From the NCBI RefSeq assembly GCF_000757885.1, contig NZ_JQCR01000002.1, positions 1,674,001 through 1,738,000 of the forward strand: a stretch of DNA of 64,000 nt, given 5' to 3'. Shown here piece after piece: positions 1 through 7,512 of this stretch (positions within the stretch are counted from its first letter, which is position 1; each line of letters starts with the position of its first letter). Made by a program: the position numbers and the translations under genes. Source of the stretch: Paenibacillus wynnii. Lineage in GTDB: Bacteria; Bacillota; Bacilli; Paenibacillales; Paenibacillaceae. The notes beneath the pieces were generated by a model. The model was not told the origin of the DNA, ran no database searches, and was given only the letters and a program-made list of their open reading frames with translations.

Positions 1-280
1 GAAATAAATTGAATTGCTGGAATACCATCCCGAGTTCTGTACGAATATCATTAATCTTAGTACTTTTATCCATTAGGGAGATTCCTTCAATAAGAATTTC
101 TCCACTCTGCGGCTGCTCCAGCAAATTCAAACAGCGAAGAAAGGTGGATTTCCCCGAACCTGAGGGTCCAATAACAACAACCACTTCCTGATTGTAAATA
201 TCCACATTAATATCCGTCAACACCGTATGGCTCCCGAACGCTTTATACAAATTTTTTACGGAAATAATAGGCTCCAACAT
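1..280 (-). CDS. Polar amino-acid ABC transporter ATP-binding protein (partial, GlnQ-like)
   Basis: This is the ATPase subunit of a polar amino-acid importer; it would hydrolyse ATP on the cytoplasmic face of the permease encoded just upstream. Only the N-terminal 93 residues are in the window and the rest lies beyond base 1. The Walker A motif GPSGSGKS is at residues 38-45 and the Q-loop region VFQQFNLF is at the cut end. The start ATG at 280 lies 3 bp after the permease stop, so the two are co-transcribed. The nitrogen-type regulatory box upstream of the operon suggests glutamine or a related amino acid as substrate, which is inference. Confidence 0.93.
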   Translation of the reverse strand, partial: MLEPIISVKNLYKAFGSHTVLTDINVDIYNQEVVVVIGPSGSGKSTFLRCLNLLEQPQSGEILIEGISLMDKSTKINDIRTELGMVFQQFNLF

Positions 281-283
281 AAA

Positions 284-931
284 TTACAGCCTCCGTTCGA
301 CAACATTCAGCAGCTTGCTGAGGGAATAGGTAAGAATGAAATAAATGAGTGCTGCCGTCAAATACGGCTCCCAGATCCGCAGATATTGACCTTTCATGGT
401 GGTGGTCCAGTACATTAATTCTTGTGTAGCCACAATTGACATTAAGGAGGAGTCCTTAACCAATACAATAAATTCATTCCCGAATGCGGGGATCATACGC
501 TTGATTGCCTGCGGCAATATAATAAATCTCATGGCCTGCTTTTTACTCATACCGAGTGATAGCGCAGCCTCCTGCTGACCCTGATCAATAGACTGAATGC
601 CTGCCCGAAAAATTTCGGCGGAGTATGCAGCGGAGTTAAGCGAAAGAGCAACAAAGGCGGAAAGAAGGGCATTGGTACTCCCGTAAATAGCCGGGATCAG
701 TCCGAAATGGACAATTAAGATCTGGACGATCAGCGGTGTCCCGCGGAAGAAATTGATATAACAATGAAAGGGCCAGCGCCAGTACCAGCGCGGCGCCATT
801 TTGCCGAAGCCAATACCTAATCCCAGAATCGAACCTACAATTATAGAAACTAAAGATACCCCGATAGTGAGCATCGTCCCTCTGAACAGGACCGGCAAAT
901 AATGAATAATGATGTCGAATCTGAAATCCAT
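284..931 (-). CDS. Polar amino-acid ABC transporter permease (GlnP/HisM type)
   Basis: A 215-residue membrane subunit of an amino-acid importer. It shows several hydrophobic segments and the EAA loop that docks to the ATPase (SAEIFRAGIQSIDQGQQEAA, then LSLGMS and LPQA, around residues 104-145). An in-frame ATG 57 bp further upstream exists, but the ATG at 931 has a purine-rich ribosome site (GAAGGGAAGAG) and gives the usual family length. It lies between the lipoprotein SBP gene and the ATPase gene, giving the common order SBP, permease, ATPase. A hairpin between the SBP and this gene probably lowers its expression relative to the SBP. Confidence 0.94.
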   Translation of the reverse strand: MDFRFDIIIHYLPVLFRGTMLTIGVSLVSIIVGSILGLGIGFGKMAPRWYWRWPFHCYINFFRGTPLIVQILIVHFGLIPAIYGSTNALLSAFVALSLNSAAYSAEIFRAGIQSIDQGQQEAALSLGMSKKQAMRFIILPQAIKRMIPAFGNEFIVLVKDSSLMSIVATQELMYWTTTMKGQYLRIWEPYLTAALIYFILTYSLSKLLNVVERRL

Positions 932-976
932 AATACTCTTCCCTTCTCTAATGCTTTTATAAAATTTTATAAAAAG

Positions 977-1009
977 AAGCATGCGCAATAGCTTACATTA
1001 CGCATGCTT
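977..1009 (-). terminator. Intra-operon hairpin/attenuator between SBP and permease
   Basis: A perfect 9-bp inverted repeat (AAGCATGCG / CGCATGCTT) with a 15-nt loop lies between the SBP stop and the permease start. Read on the minus strand it is followed by CTTTTTAT. Such partial terminators commonly leave more SBP than permease and ATPase transcript. Termination strength here is inferred, not measured. Confidence 0.6.
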
Positions 1010-1064
1010 TTCATTCCCTCTGGTTATTCCCGTCGGTTACTAACTCGGTGACTTCGGTTACTGC

Positions 1065-1880
1065 TTACTTCGCATTCAACAAGTTATCCAAATTTGGTTC
1101 TTCGCCGAACCATGTTTTGTAGATTTCTGCGTATTTCCCGTTCTCCAGCACTTTTTTAATGGCCGGGTCAAGCTTAGCCTTCAACTCACTGCCTTTAGGC
1201 AACAGAATACCGTAGTACTCCGAACTGAAATTCGTTGTATCTAAGATACCGGTTAATTTCTGGTCAGGATTATTCTTGATGTACTCACGAATGATTGCAA
1301 TATCGGCAACTACTGCATCTACTCCGCCGCCGTTCAGTTCCATTAGAGCTACTGCATTGCTGTCAAAGCGTTTTAAGTCGCCGTTATCCACACCCATAAT
1401 TCCGCTCATTAAATCATCCGCAGTCGTTGCTGTCTGAACGGCAACCTTCTTATCCTTCAGGTCCAGCGCACTCTTGATCGAGCTGCCATCCTTAACCATA
1501 ATCATATTCGTGGATTCGAAGTAAGGGATGGAATAGTCATACGTTTCTTTCCGTTCATCTGTAATCGATACCGAGGACAATCCAGCTTGGTACTCCGTTC
1601 CTTGCTTCACGCTCGAGAGCATTGTATCCCAGCCTGTATTCTTTACTTCATACTTCATGCCGGCCTCTTCCATAACCGCCTTGATGAAGTCGATATCAAA
1701 GCCTTTGATCGTATCTGTATCCATATACTCCATAGGTGCATAGCTGGCATCACTGGCGAACATTATTTTCTCACCCGCGGCGGTATTGCCATTGCTTGCA
1801 TTATTAGACCCACAACCCACCAAAGCGATTAATAGAAATGCCACTAAACCTGACATCACCAAATTTTTCCGACTCTTCAT
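1065..1880 (-). CDS. Amino-acid ABC transporter substrate-binding lipoprotein
   Basis: A 271-residue extracellular solute-binding protein of the family-3 type (SBP_bac_3). The signal peptide ends in a lipobox LVGC with the lipidated cysteine at residue 23. The mature part begins with the family pattern FASDASYAPMEYMD and includes KGFDIDFIKAVMEEAG. It delivers a polar amino acid, possibly glutamine, to the permease and ATPase encoded downstream. A clear promoter (TTGTCA, 17 bp, TAAAAT on the minus strand) and a GlnR/TnrA-like box lie upstream, so nitrogen limitation is the likely regulatory signal. Confidence 0.95.
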   Translation of the reverse strand: MKSRKNLVMSGLVAFLLIALVGCGSNNASNGNTAAGEKIMFASDASYAPMEYMDTDTIKGFDIDFIKAVMEEAGMKYEVKNTGWDTMLSSVKQGTEYQAGLSSVSITDERKETYDYSIPYFESTNMIMVKDGSSIKSALDLKDKKVAVQTATTADDLMSGIMGVDNGDLKRFDSNAVALMELNGGGVDAVVADIAIIREYIKNNPDQKLTGILDTTNFSSEYYGILLPKGSELKAKLDPAIKKVLENGKYAEIYKTWFGEEPNLDNLLNAK

Positions 1881-1920
1881 ATCTCCATCCCCCTAAGTAT
1901 TTATAGATAACTTAAGAAAG

Positions 1921-1949
1921 ATTTTATCAGATTAAAGCGATGGTGACAA
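1921..1949 (-). promoter_or_regulatory. SigA-type promoter of the amino-acid ABC operon
   Basis: On the minus strand TTGTCA (1944-1949) and TAAAAT (1921-1926) are separated by 17 bp, giving a predicted start near 1914, about 34 nt upstream of the SBP ATG. Confidence 0.6.
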
Positions 1950-1966
1950 TTAACTTTTCCTCATTG

Positions 1967-1983
1967 TGTCATATAACATTACA
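1967..1983. promoter_or_regulatory. GlnR/TnrA-type box
   Basis: The 17-mer TGTCATATAACATTACA fits TGTNA-N7-TNACA exactly and differs from the fuller consensus at one position. Its centre is near -61 from the predicted start, about one helical turn further upstream than the usual TnrA activation position. It lies upstream of an amino-acid importer, the kind of gene this regulator family controls. Confidence 0.65.
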
Positions 1984-2005
1984 TCAAATCAGTAATTTAT
2001 AACAT

Positions 2006-2767
2006 TTATTGAGCTGTCCAGCCTCCATCGACTAGAAGAGTGGTTCCCGTTACCATATTACCGGCAGAGGATGCCAGATAAATAACGGCTCCTGCCACAT
2101 CCTGAAGTTCAGCTACCCGGTTGGCTGGGATGCGGCTGACCACATTTTGATAATACTCAGGGTTATCCAAACGTTCAGCTGTACCTGGTGTATATGTAAA
2201 AGTAGGGGCTACCGCATTCACATTCACTCCCTGACTTGACCATTCCAAAGCTAATACACGGGTTAACTGATTCACTCCCCCTTTGGAGGCGCAGTAAACC
2301 GCATGATCTACGATACCGACAACACTGGCCTGGGAACTGATATTCACTATCCGCCCGCTGCCCTGCTTCAACATAATTTTCCCTGCCGCCTGACAGCAAA
2401 AAAACAATCCCTTTAGGTTGACGTCCATCATGCTGTCCCAATCTTGTTCCGTTACATCCACGGCCGGATGGTTGGCCCCGAGTCCCGCATTGTTCACCAG
2501 AATATCAATTCGACCAAAAGCTTCGCCAATTTCATTCATAACCTTACTTATCTGGGCCGTGTTCGTTACATCCAGCTGCCGGACCTCCGCCTCACCGCCC
2601 TCTACTCGAATTTCCTCGGCTACGGCTTCAAGCGCCTGTACACTTCGAGCCGTTAGAATGACTTTTGCACCTGCATGTGCCAATGCTTTGGCAAGACCTT
2701 GACCGATCCCCATGCTGGCCCCCGTAATTACTGCTATTTTGCCTGTCAGATCGAAAGATGGATACAT
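2006..2767 (-). CDS. SDR-family NAD(P)-dependent oxidoreductase
   Basis: A 253-residue classical short-chain dehydrogenase. It has the cofactor motif TGASMGIGQG, the NNAG motif, the catalytic SSQASV serine region and YCASK, and ends with the usual GTTLLVDGGWTAQ. The substrate cannot be told from sequence; gluconate/glucose dehydrogenase-like and 3-oxoacyl reductase-like members share this form. The ATG at 2767 is chosen because AGGAGG precedes it by a good distance; a longer in-frame ATG exists without a ribosome site. It stands alone between the terminator after aguB and the promoter of the ABC operon. Confidence 0.9.
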   Translation of the reverse strand: MYPSFDLTGKIAVITGASMGIGQGLAKALAHAGAKVILTARSVQALEAVAEEIRVEGGEAEVRQLDVTNTAQISKVMNEIGEAFGRIDILVNNAGLGANHPAVDVTEQDWDSMMDVNLKGLFFCCQAAGKIMLKQGSGRIVNISSQASVVGIVDHAVYCASKGGVNQLTRVLALEWSSQGVNVNAVAPTFTYTPGTAERLDNPEYYQNVVSRIPANRVAELQDVAGAVIYLASSAGNMVTGTTLLVDGGWTAQ

Positions 2768-2810
2768 AGTAGTTCCTCCTATAGTGAATTTTTGGAATGC
2801 TCTGATTATA

Positions 2811-2860
2811 AAAAAAACGGCCACCGGCAAGAGATCATAATCATCCTTGGCAGTGCCCGT
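2811..2860 (-). terminator. Rho-independent terminator after aguB
   Basis: On the minus strand a 15-bp imperfect stem (ACGGGCACTGCCAAG with CTTGCCGGTGGCCGT, two mismatches and one G-T pair) is followed by a run of eight T. It separates aguB from the SDR gene. Confidence 0.8.
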
Positions 2861-2907
2861 TGTCCTTAAAAACTTTAAAAAACCTTAAAAACTAAAAAAG
2901 GTAAACC

Positions 2908-3783
2908 TTAAAACGTTAAATCCCCATCATATGAGGAGATCAATCGGTAAAGCTCAGGCCGACGATCGCGGAAGATCCCCCACTCAATCCGTCCAACCTC
3001 CAAAGCATCCAGGTCAAACTCACTAACCAATATTGTTTCTTCATCCCGTCCAGCTTCCACAACCTTGTTCCCTTGCGGGCCGGCGATAAACGATGAACCG
3101 TAGAAATTAATGCTGGATTCCTCATCGGTCTCTTCACCGATCCGGTTGGAGGCAACGACAGGAATCAGGTTGGCGGCTGCATGCCCAAGCATACAGGTCT
3201 GCCAATGATCCTTAGAATCAATGGAGCCGTCCTGCGGTTCAGAGCCGATGGCTGTAGGATAGAACAGAATTTCTGCTCCCATCAAGCTCATCACTCTGGC
3301 GGCTTCCGGATACCATTGATCCCAACAGATGCCTACGCCGATTTTTGCATAACGGGTGTTCCACACTTTGAAGCCGGTATCTCCCGGGTTAAAATAGAAC
3401 TTCTCCTCATAACCCGGACCGTCCGGAATATGACTTTTGCGATATTTACCCATAACGGTTCCATCCGCGTCGATAACAGCAAGCGAATTATAGCGTGCAT
3501 AGTTTTTCTTCTCATAGAAGCTGATCGGCAGAACAACCTCAAGTTCTTTGGCTATCGCTTTGAAATGATTTACTGCTTTGTTAAGCTCAAGCTCGGTTGC
3601 GTAGCTATAATAATCCGACTTCTCCTTCTGGCAGAAGTACGGTGTTTCGAAGAGTTCCTGGAGCAAGATAATCTGTGCACCCTGCGCCGCTGCTTCTCTA
3701 ACCAACTTTTCAGCTTTGCTGATATTCTCATCAATGTTGCCTGAGCAGCTCATTTGAGTGGCAGCTACTTTTACTTTTCTCAC
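2908..3783 (-). CDS. aguB: N-carbamoylputrescine amidase
   Basis: This enzyme hydrolyses N-carbamoylputrescine to putrescine, CO2 and ammonia, the last step of the agmatine route to putrescine. The 291-residue protein is a nitrilase-superfamily member with the expected catalytic triad: Glu43 (QELFETPYF), Lys116 (YRKSHIP) and Cys153 (GICWDQWYPE). The GTG start has AAGGAGG upstream. aguA, for the preceding step, lies upstream on the same strand, but a complete insertion sequence now separates the pair, so aguB may depend on its own promoter or on read-through from the element. Confidence 0.95.
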   Translation of the reverse strand: MRKVKVAATQMSCSGNIDENISKAEKLVREAAAQGAQIILLQELFETPYFCQKEKSDYYSYATELELNKAVNHFKAIAKELEVVLPISFYEKKNYARYNSLAVIDADGTVMGKYRKSHIPDGPGYEEKFYFNPGDTGFKVWNTRYAKIGVGICWDQWYPEAARVMSLMGAEILFYPTAIGSEPQDGSIDSKDHWQTCMLGHAAANLIPVVASNRIGEETDEESSINFYGSSFIAGPQGNKVVEAGRDEETILVSEFDLDALEVGRIEWGIFRDRRPELYRLISSYDGDLTF

Positions 3784-3877
3784 GTATCTTACCTCCTTAA
3801 GTTAATGGTTCTTGGGTCAATCGGGTAGCGTCAAGTGCGGCAATCAAATCGTCTACCTACATGGGTTTCAATATATA

Positions 3878-3898
3878 TAGTTGCACAACTTACACTTA
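3878..3898. repeat. 21-bp palindromic repeat, copy 1
   Basis: Half-sites TAGTTGCAC and TTACACTTA are separated by AAC. This fits the shared pattern TARNTGYAC-N3-GTRCANYTA seen in eight copies in two clusters of the window. Confidence 0.7.
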
Positions 3899-3942
3899 TA
3901 TTTCTCCCTTAGCACACTTTAGGATGTTTAAGTGCACTTTAT

Positions 3943-5504
3943 CAGACTGTTGAGAAAGCAAACTTTCAAGCTGCAAATATCATGCGGAAACCCAAATGAC
4001 GGTTAAAGTAGTGAAGGTTACTCTTTTTCATACACAAATGAAAAGCATAGGCCTCCATCTTTGCTAAGTGACGGGCCATTTTCTTCAGATTCTGTGCAAT
4101 GGCCGTCATCAATGCCTGTTCCTGCATCTTGGCTTTGCCCCGCATTCGGCATCGACGGTACCCGTGGAGATTTTTGGCATCAGCAAAGCTACGCTCAATG
4201 GTTTGAGCGCGGTATTTGTAGATTTTCTCGCCTTCGGGACTTTTCCGGTTTTGGTGTACTTTCTCTTTGAAGTCTTCCCATACATGCCGCTGAATCGTAC
4301 GCTGGTGCTTGGAGTTTTCAGTACATTGAGTGACTTTCGGGCAAGCCGCGCAGTGCCCCTTGGATGATATATACTCGTTGTAGCCTTGTCGGTTCGTCGT
4401 TCGGTACGTGAGTGGTTGTCCTAATGGACATACGTATACATCCTTTTTCGCATCATAGGTAAAGTCTTCTTTCGTGAGAAAGCCGGGTTTGCTGGGTGGT
4501 TTCCGCTCGGCAATTACAGTCATCCATGGCGTCGTTTGTTTGCAAATATGGGGCACCATGTATCCGGAATCCAAGGCTATGGCTTCGAGGGTGTCTCGAA
4601 AACCAAAGGTCTCCAGTTGCCGGGTTAAGCGCTCCATATACACGGTTGAATCATTGACATTGCCTGGCGTCACATACACATCGGTAATCATATTGTATTT
4701 GTGGTCAACCGTCCGGTGGTCTAAGTAAAAGAATCCTTCCGGTTTGTTCTTACGATTCATGTAGCCGCTCTCTGGATCAGTCAGGCTCACTTTCAGTTTT
4801 TTGGGCTCCTCCTCCCGTTTCCCGCGTGGAGGAGCTAATGGCTTTTTCCCGTGAGCACGGCGGCTTTCATGGACTGCGGTCTCCAACTCTTGCAGATAGG
4901 CGTGCGGGGACTCACTCGTCATTTGCTGCGTATAACGATTTTTATTGGCATTCGCCTCGATGTGCGTCGAATCTGTAATTAAGAGCCGCCCCGCAATCAT
5001 GCGGTGGGAAATGGCAAGCCGCACCACTTCGTCGAAGATTTCCTGGAAGACATCGGTTCCCTGAAATCGTCCATTCCGGTTATAACTAATCGTGGAATGG
5101 TCCGGAACTGGTTCACTAAGGCCCAGGCCTAAAAACCACCGGTAGGCAAGGTTAACGTTAATGTCCTGCTCAAGGATGCGTTCGGAACGAATGTTAAACA
5201 GGTAGCCAATCAGCATCATTTTGAATAAACGGATGGGTGGAATCGAAGGTCTTCCTTGGGTTGCACTATAATAAGGGCGTACCTTTTCGGTAATGAACGA
5301 AAAATCCACATGTTTTTCGACCAAACGAAGGAGGTGATCGGAGGGAACCAACTGGTCTAAACAAACCATCTCCATTTGATATTTTCCGCTATCCCCTTGA
5401 TCTTTTTCGTTTAACATAAGACACCGCGCTTTCTAGCAAAGTTATCTATATTATACCAAATTAACGCGGTGTCGTGTTGAAATTCGGACTTTCTCAACAG
5501 TCTG
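3943..5504 (-). mobile_element. Complete IS1182-family insertion sequence (1,562 bp)
   Basis: The element is bounded by perfect 16-bp terminal inverted repeats, CAGACTGTTGAGAAAG at 3943-3958 and its complement at 5489-5504. The flanks carry a 7-bp direct repeat ACTTTAT at 3936-3942 and 5505-5511, consistent with a target duplication. It holds one intact transposase gene. It lies between aguA and aguB, in the centre of a palindromic intergenic repeat. Intact ends, clean duplication and an unbroken reading frame suggest a recent, possibly still mobile insertion. Confidence 0.93.
3966..5417 (-). CDS. IS1182-family transposase
   Basis: A 483-residue DDE transposase. The N-terminus has the family domain (LVPSDHLLRLVEKHVDFSFI, GRPSIPPIRLFKMMLIGYL, DHSTISYNR). 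The catalytic region is visible as LLITDSTHIEANANK (first Asp), ALDSGYMVPH (second Asp) and RSFADAKNLHGYRRCRMRG (Glu in the preceding IERSFAD), followed by the helical tail ALMTAIAQNLKKM. A tetracysteine-like stretch (CAACPKVTQC) precedes the last block. The frame is uninterrupted, so the protein is probably functional. Confidence 0.95.
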   Translation of the reverse strand: MLNEKDQGDSGKYQMEMVCLDQLVPSDHLLRLVEKHVDFSFITEKVRPYYSATQGRPSIPPIRLFKMMLIGYLFNIRSERILEQDINVNLAYRWFLGLGLSEPVPDHSTISYNRNGRFQGTDVFQEIFDEVVRLAISHRMIAGRLLITDSTHIEANANKNRYTQQMTSESPHAYLQELETAVHESRRAHGKKPLAPPRGKREEEPKKLKVSLTDPESGYMNRKNKPEGFFYLDHRTVDHKYNMITDVYVTPGNVNDSTVYMERLTRQLETFGFRDTLEAIALDSGYMVPHICKQTTPWMTVIAERKPPSKPGFLTKEDFTYDAKKDVYVCPLGQPLTYRTTNRQGYNEYISSKGHCAACPKVTQCTENSKHQRTIQRHVWEDFKEKVHQNRKSPEGEKIYKYRAQTIERSFADAKNLHGYRRCRMRGKAKMQEQALMTAIAQNLKKMARHLAKMEAYAFHLCMKKSNLHYFNRHLGFRMIFAA

Positions 5505-5559
5505 ACTTTATACACTTATTTTTGGGTATTCCGGGGTTTAAACGACTTATACGTGTTTT

Positions 5560-5580
5560 TAGTTGCACAAAGTACATCTA
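5560..5580. repeat. 21-bp palindromic repeat, copy 3
   Basis: TAGTTGCAC-AAA-GTACATCTA, in the intergenic region between aguA and the IS element. Confidence 0.7.
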
Positions 5581-5610
5581 TCCATACATCCGAGCGCCAA
5601 AGTCTAGAAA

Positions 5611-5631
5611 TAAGTGTACAAAATACATCTA
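5611..5631. repeat. 21-bp palindromic repeat, copy 4
   Basis: TAAGTGTAC-AAA-ATACATCTA, 30 bp after copy 3 and in direct orientation with it. Confidence 0.7.
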
Positions 5632-5691
5632 TTTCACTGACTGGGTCAAGAAGAATCTCAGAGTAATATCCAACTAGTCATGCTTAGAACT

Positions 5692-6720
5692 CTAGTTTCG
5701 TGCCGGCATTTGCTGCGTGGTGCAATGAACGTTCCCGCCTTCACGGATGACAGCCATACCGTTGACGGTACGTATTCTGCGATCCGGGAAAACGCCGGCC
5801 AGCACTTGCTCCGCCAGCTTGTCCGTCTCCTCGGCAGTGCCGCCAAAGACGGGCAGAATGATGCCCCCGTTCACGAAGTAAAAATTCAAATAACTGAGCG
5901 TCAAACGGCTGTCCTCATAATCTACACGCGGAGGCTGTGCAATCTTAATGATCTCCAGCTTACGTCCCCTAGCGTCTACAGCATTCTCCAGAATGCTTAG
6001 ATTATCCAGCGTAATCGCGTAGTTCTCATCCTCCGGATCCTCACACACTTGAATAATTACCTTGCCGGGAGCAGCGAAGCAGGCAATATTGTCCACATGA
6101 CCATCCGTCTCATCTCCGCTTAAGCCTTGCTTCAGCCAGATAATCTGTTCTGTGCCGGTGTATTTACGCACGGAGGCTTCAATCTCTTCCCGTCCCAGAT
6201 GAGGATTGCGGTTAGGATTGAGCAGACACTCCTCTGTTGTAAGAAGTGTTCCTTCTCCATCCGTATGGATCGAACCGCCCTCCATGACAAGCGGTGCATC
6301 CAAACGCTCAAGCCCCAAGCTTTCGAGAATCTGTGGAGCTACTTTATCGTCAAGATCCCACGGAGCATATTTGCCTCCCCAGGCATTAAAAGTCCAATTC
6401 ACTCCGGCCAACACCCCGTCATTGTTCACGACAAAGGTCGGGCCATTGTCCCGCAGCCACGCGTCGCTATGTTCTATAGGCAGCAGCGTAACACTCGGAC
6501 CGCCAACCAGACGTTCCACGGCTTCCAGATCCGTTGGATTAACCACTACGGTTACGGGTTCAAACTCAGCTATAGCATTGATGATATCCGCGTATCCTTT
6601 GCATACGGACTCATGATCTTCCGGGAAACACATGGAGGCTTTGACCGGCCAGGATATAAAAGTACGCTCATGCTTACCCCATTCGGGCGGCATGGTATAG
6701 TTCGAATCTTTAGGGTGCAT
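5692..6720 (-). CDS. aguA: Agmatine deiminase
   Basis: This enzyme converts agmatine to N-carbamoylputrescine and ammonia in the cytoplasm. The 342-residue sequence has the guanidine-modifying fold features of the family: the N-terminal MPPEWGKHERTFISWP, the SDAWLRDNGPTF motif, DETDGHVDN with the catalytic histidine, and the nucleophile Cys333 in GGNVHCTTQQ. It is at the usual family length. aguB lies downstream on the same strand beyond the insertion sequence. The start ATG at 6720 has only a weak ribosome site, so the start is less certain than the identity. Confidence 0.96.
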   Translation of the reverse strand: MHPKDSNYTMPPEWGKHERTFISWPVKASMCFPEDHESVCKGYADIINAIAEFEPVTVVVNPTDLEAVERLVGGPSVTLLPIEHSDAWLRDNGPTFVVNNDGVLAGVNWTFNAWGGKYAPWDLDDKVAPQILESLGLERLDAPLVMEGGSIHTDGEGTLLTTEECLLNPNRNPHLGREEIEASVRKYTGTEQIIWLKQGLSGDETDGHVDNIACFAAPGKVIIQVCEDPEDENYAITLDNLSILENAVDARGRKLEIIKIAQPPRVDYEDSRLTLSYLNFYFVNGGIILPVFGGTAEETDKLAEQVLAGVFPDRRIRTVNGMAVIREGGNVHCTTQQMPARN

Positions 6721-6840
6721 TTAGGTAACTACCTTTACTGTTATATTTGGAGCCCGCTTGCTTCAAAGCTCCATACCCATAATACATGAATATTCCCCTG
6801 CGCTCAATTGCCGCTACGCTATAAGATTATGGTTTTTTTG

Positions 6841-7383
6841 TTATAGAACAATACTTTTAACCTTATTCCCGTCAAAATCCTTCACGCTGAACAACCCGCC
6901 CTCAAGAACCGCGTAGCTGTTCGGATTATTTTCTTTGGGCAACGCTATTGAACCGGGATTCAGTACATAGATTCCCTCTTTAACATCCGCCACCGGAAGG
7001 TGGGTATGCCCTTGAATGAAAATATCTCCTTCTGAGAGCAGCGGCAAATTCTCGATGCTGAAGCCATGTCCATGTGTAACATAAATTCGTCTGCCTTCGT
7101 GCAAAATCATCACATAATCCCCCATCATCGGGAACTCCAGCAGCATTTGATCCACCTCGGCATCGCAATTCCCGCGTACAGCAACAATAGATTTGCTATA
7201 AGGGTTCAGTCTGGCCGCAACACCTTGTGGATCATATCCATTCGGCAGCGGATTTCTAGGCCCGTGATACAAAAAGTCTCCCAATATCACAAGGTTATCC
7301 GGTTGTTCCTCTTGCACCTTCTCCAAAGCCTTATCCAGCCAGTAAAGTGAGCCGTGGATATCGGAAATAAACATTAATTTCAT
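6841..7383 (-). CDS. YfcE/MJ0936-type metallophosphodiesterase
   Basis: A 180-residue calcineurin-like phosphoesterase. The metal-binding motifs appear in order: MFISDIHGS (residues 4-12), LGDF, RGNCDAE, THGHGF and GHTHLP. Proteins of this form hydrolyse small phosphodiesters with Mn2+; the physiological substrate is not known. It sits alone between aguA and gltD on the same strand. Confidence 0.93.
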   Translation of the reverse strand: MKLMFISDIHGSLYWLDKALEKVQEEQPDNLVILGDFLYHGPRNPLPNGYDPQGVAARLNPYSKSIVAVRGNCDAEVDQMLLEFPMMGDYVMILHEGRRIYVTHGHGFSIENLPLLSEGDIFIQGHTHLPVADVKEGIYVLNPGSIALPKENNPNSYAVLEGGLFSVKDFDGNKVKSIVL

Positions 7384-7464
7384 AACTGCTATCCCCTCTA
7401 TATGAGTATTTATTTGAATTCCTATATCCCTATTATTAACTTTGCAGTCTGCGAACGCAAAAGT

Positions 7465-7484
7465 GGACGCCCCGGAAGGCGTCC
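7465..7484 (-). terminator. Probable terminator after gltD
   Basis: A 7-bp GC-rich stem (GGACGCC / GGCGTCC) lies just after the gltD stop on the minus strand, followed by ACTTTTGC. The T-tract is short, so the terminator is likely but weak. Confidence 0.5.
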
Positions 7485-7512
7485 TGCTTGTAATATGCTT
7501 AGTCTCTAGTAA

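Larger units (their letters stand above)
3929..5518. repeat. 21-bp palindromic repeat, copy 2, split by the IS element
   Basis: The left half-site TAAGTGCAC plus TTT and AT are at 3929-3942 and the remaining ACACTTA is at 5512-5518. Removing the insertion sequence and one 7-bp duplication restores TAAGTGCAC-TTT-ATACACTTA. The duplicated bases ACTTTAT are the exact centre of the palindrome. Confidence 0.75.

Noticed and set aside
3181..3744. 187-codon plus-strand open frame opposite aguB
   Set aside because: Shadow frame of aguB; composition not protein-like.
6127..6789. 220-codon plus-strand open frame opposite aguA
   Set aside because: Antisense to a certain gene, no ribosome site, no recognisable domain.
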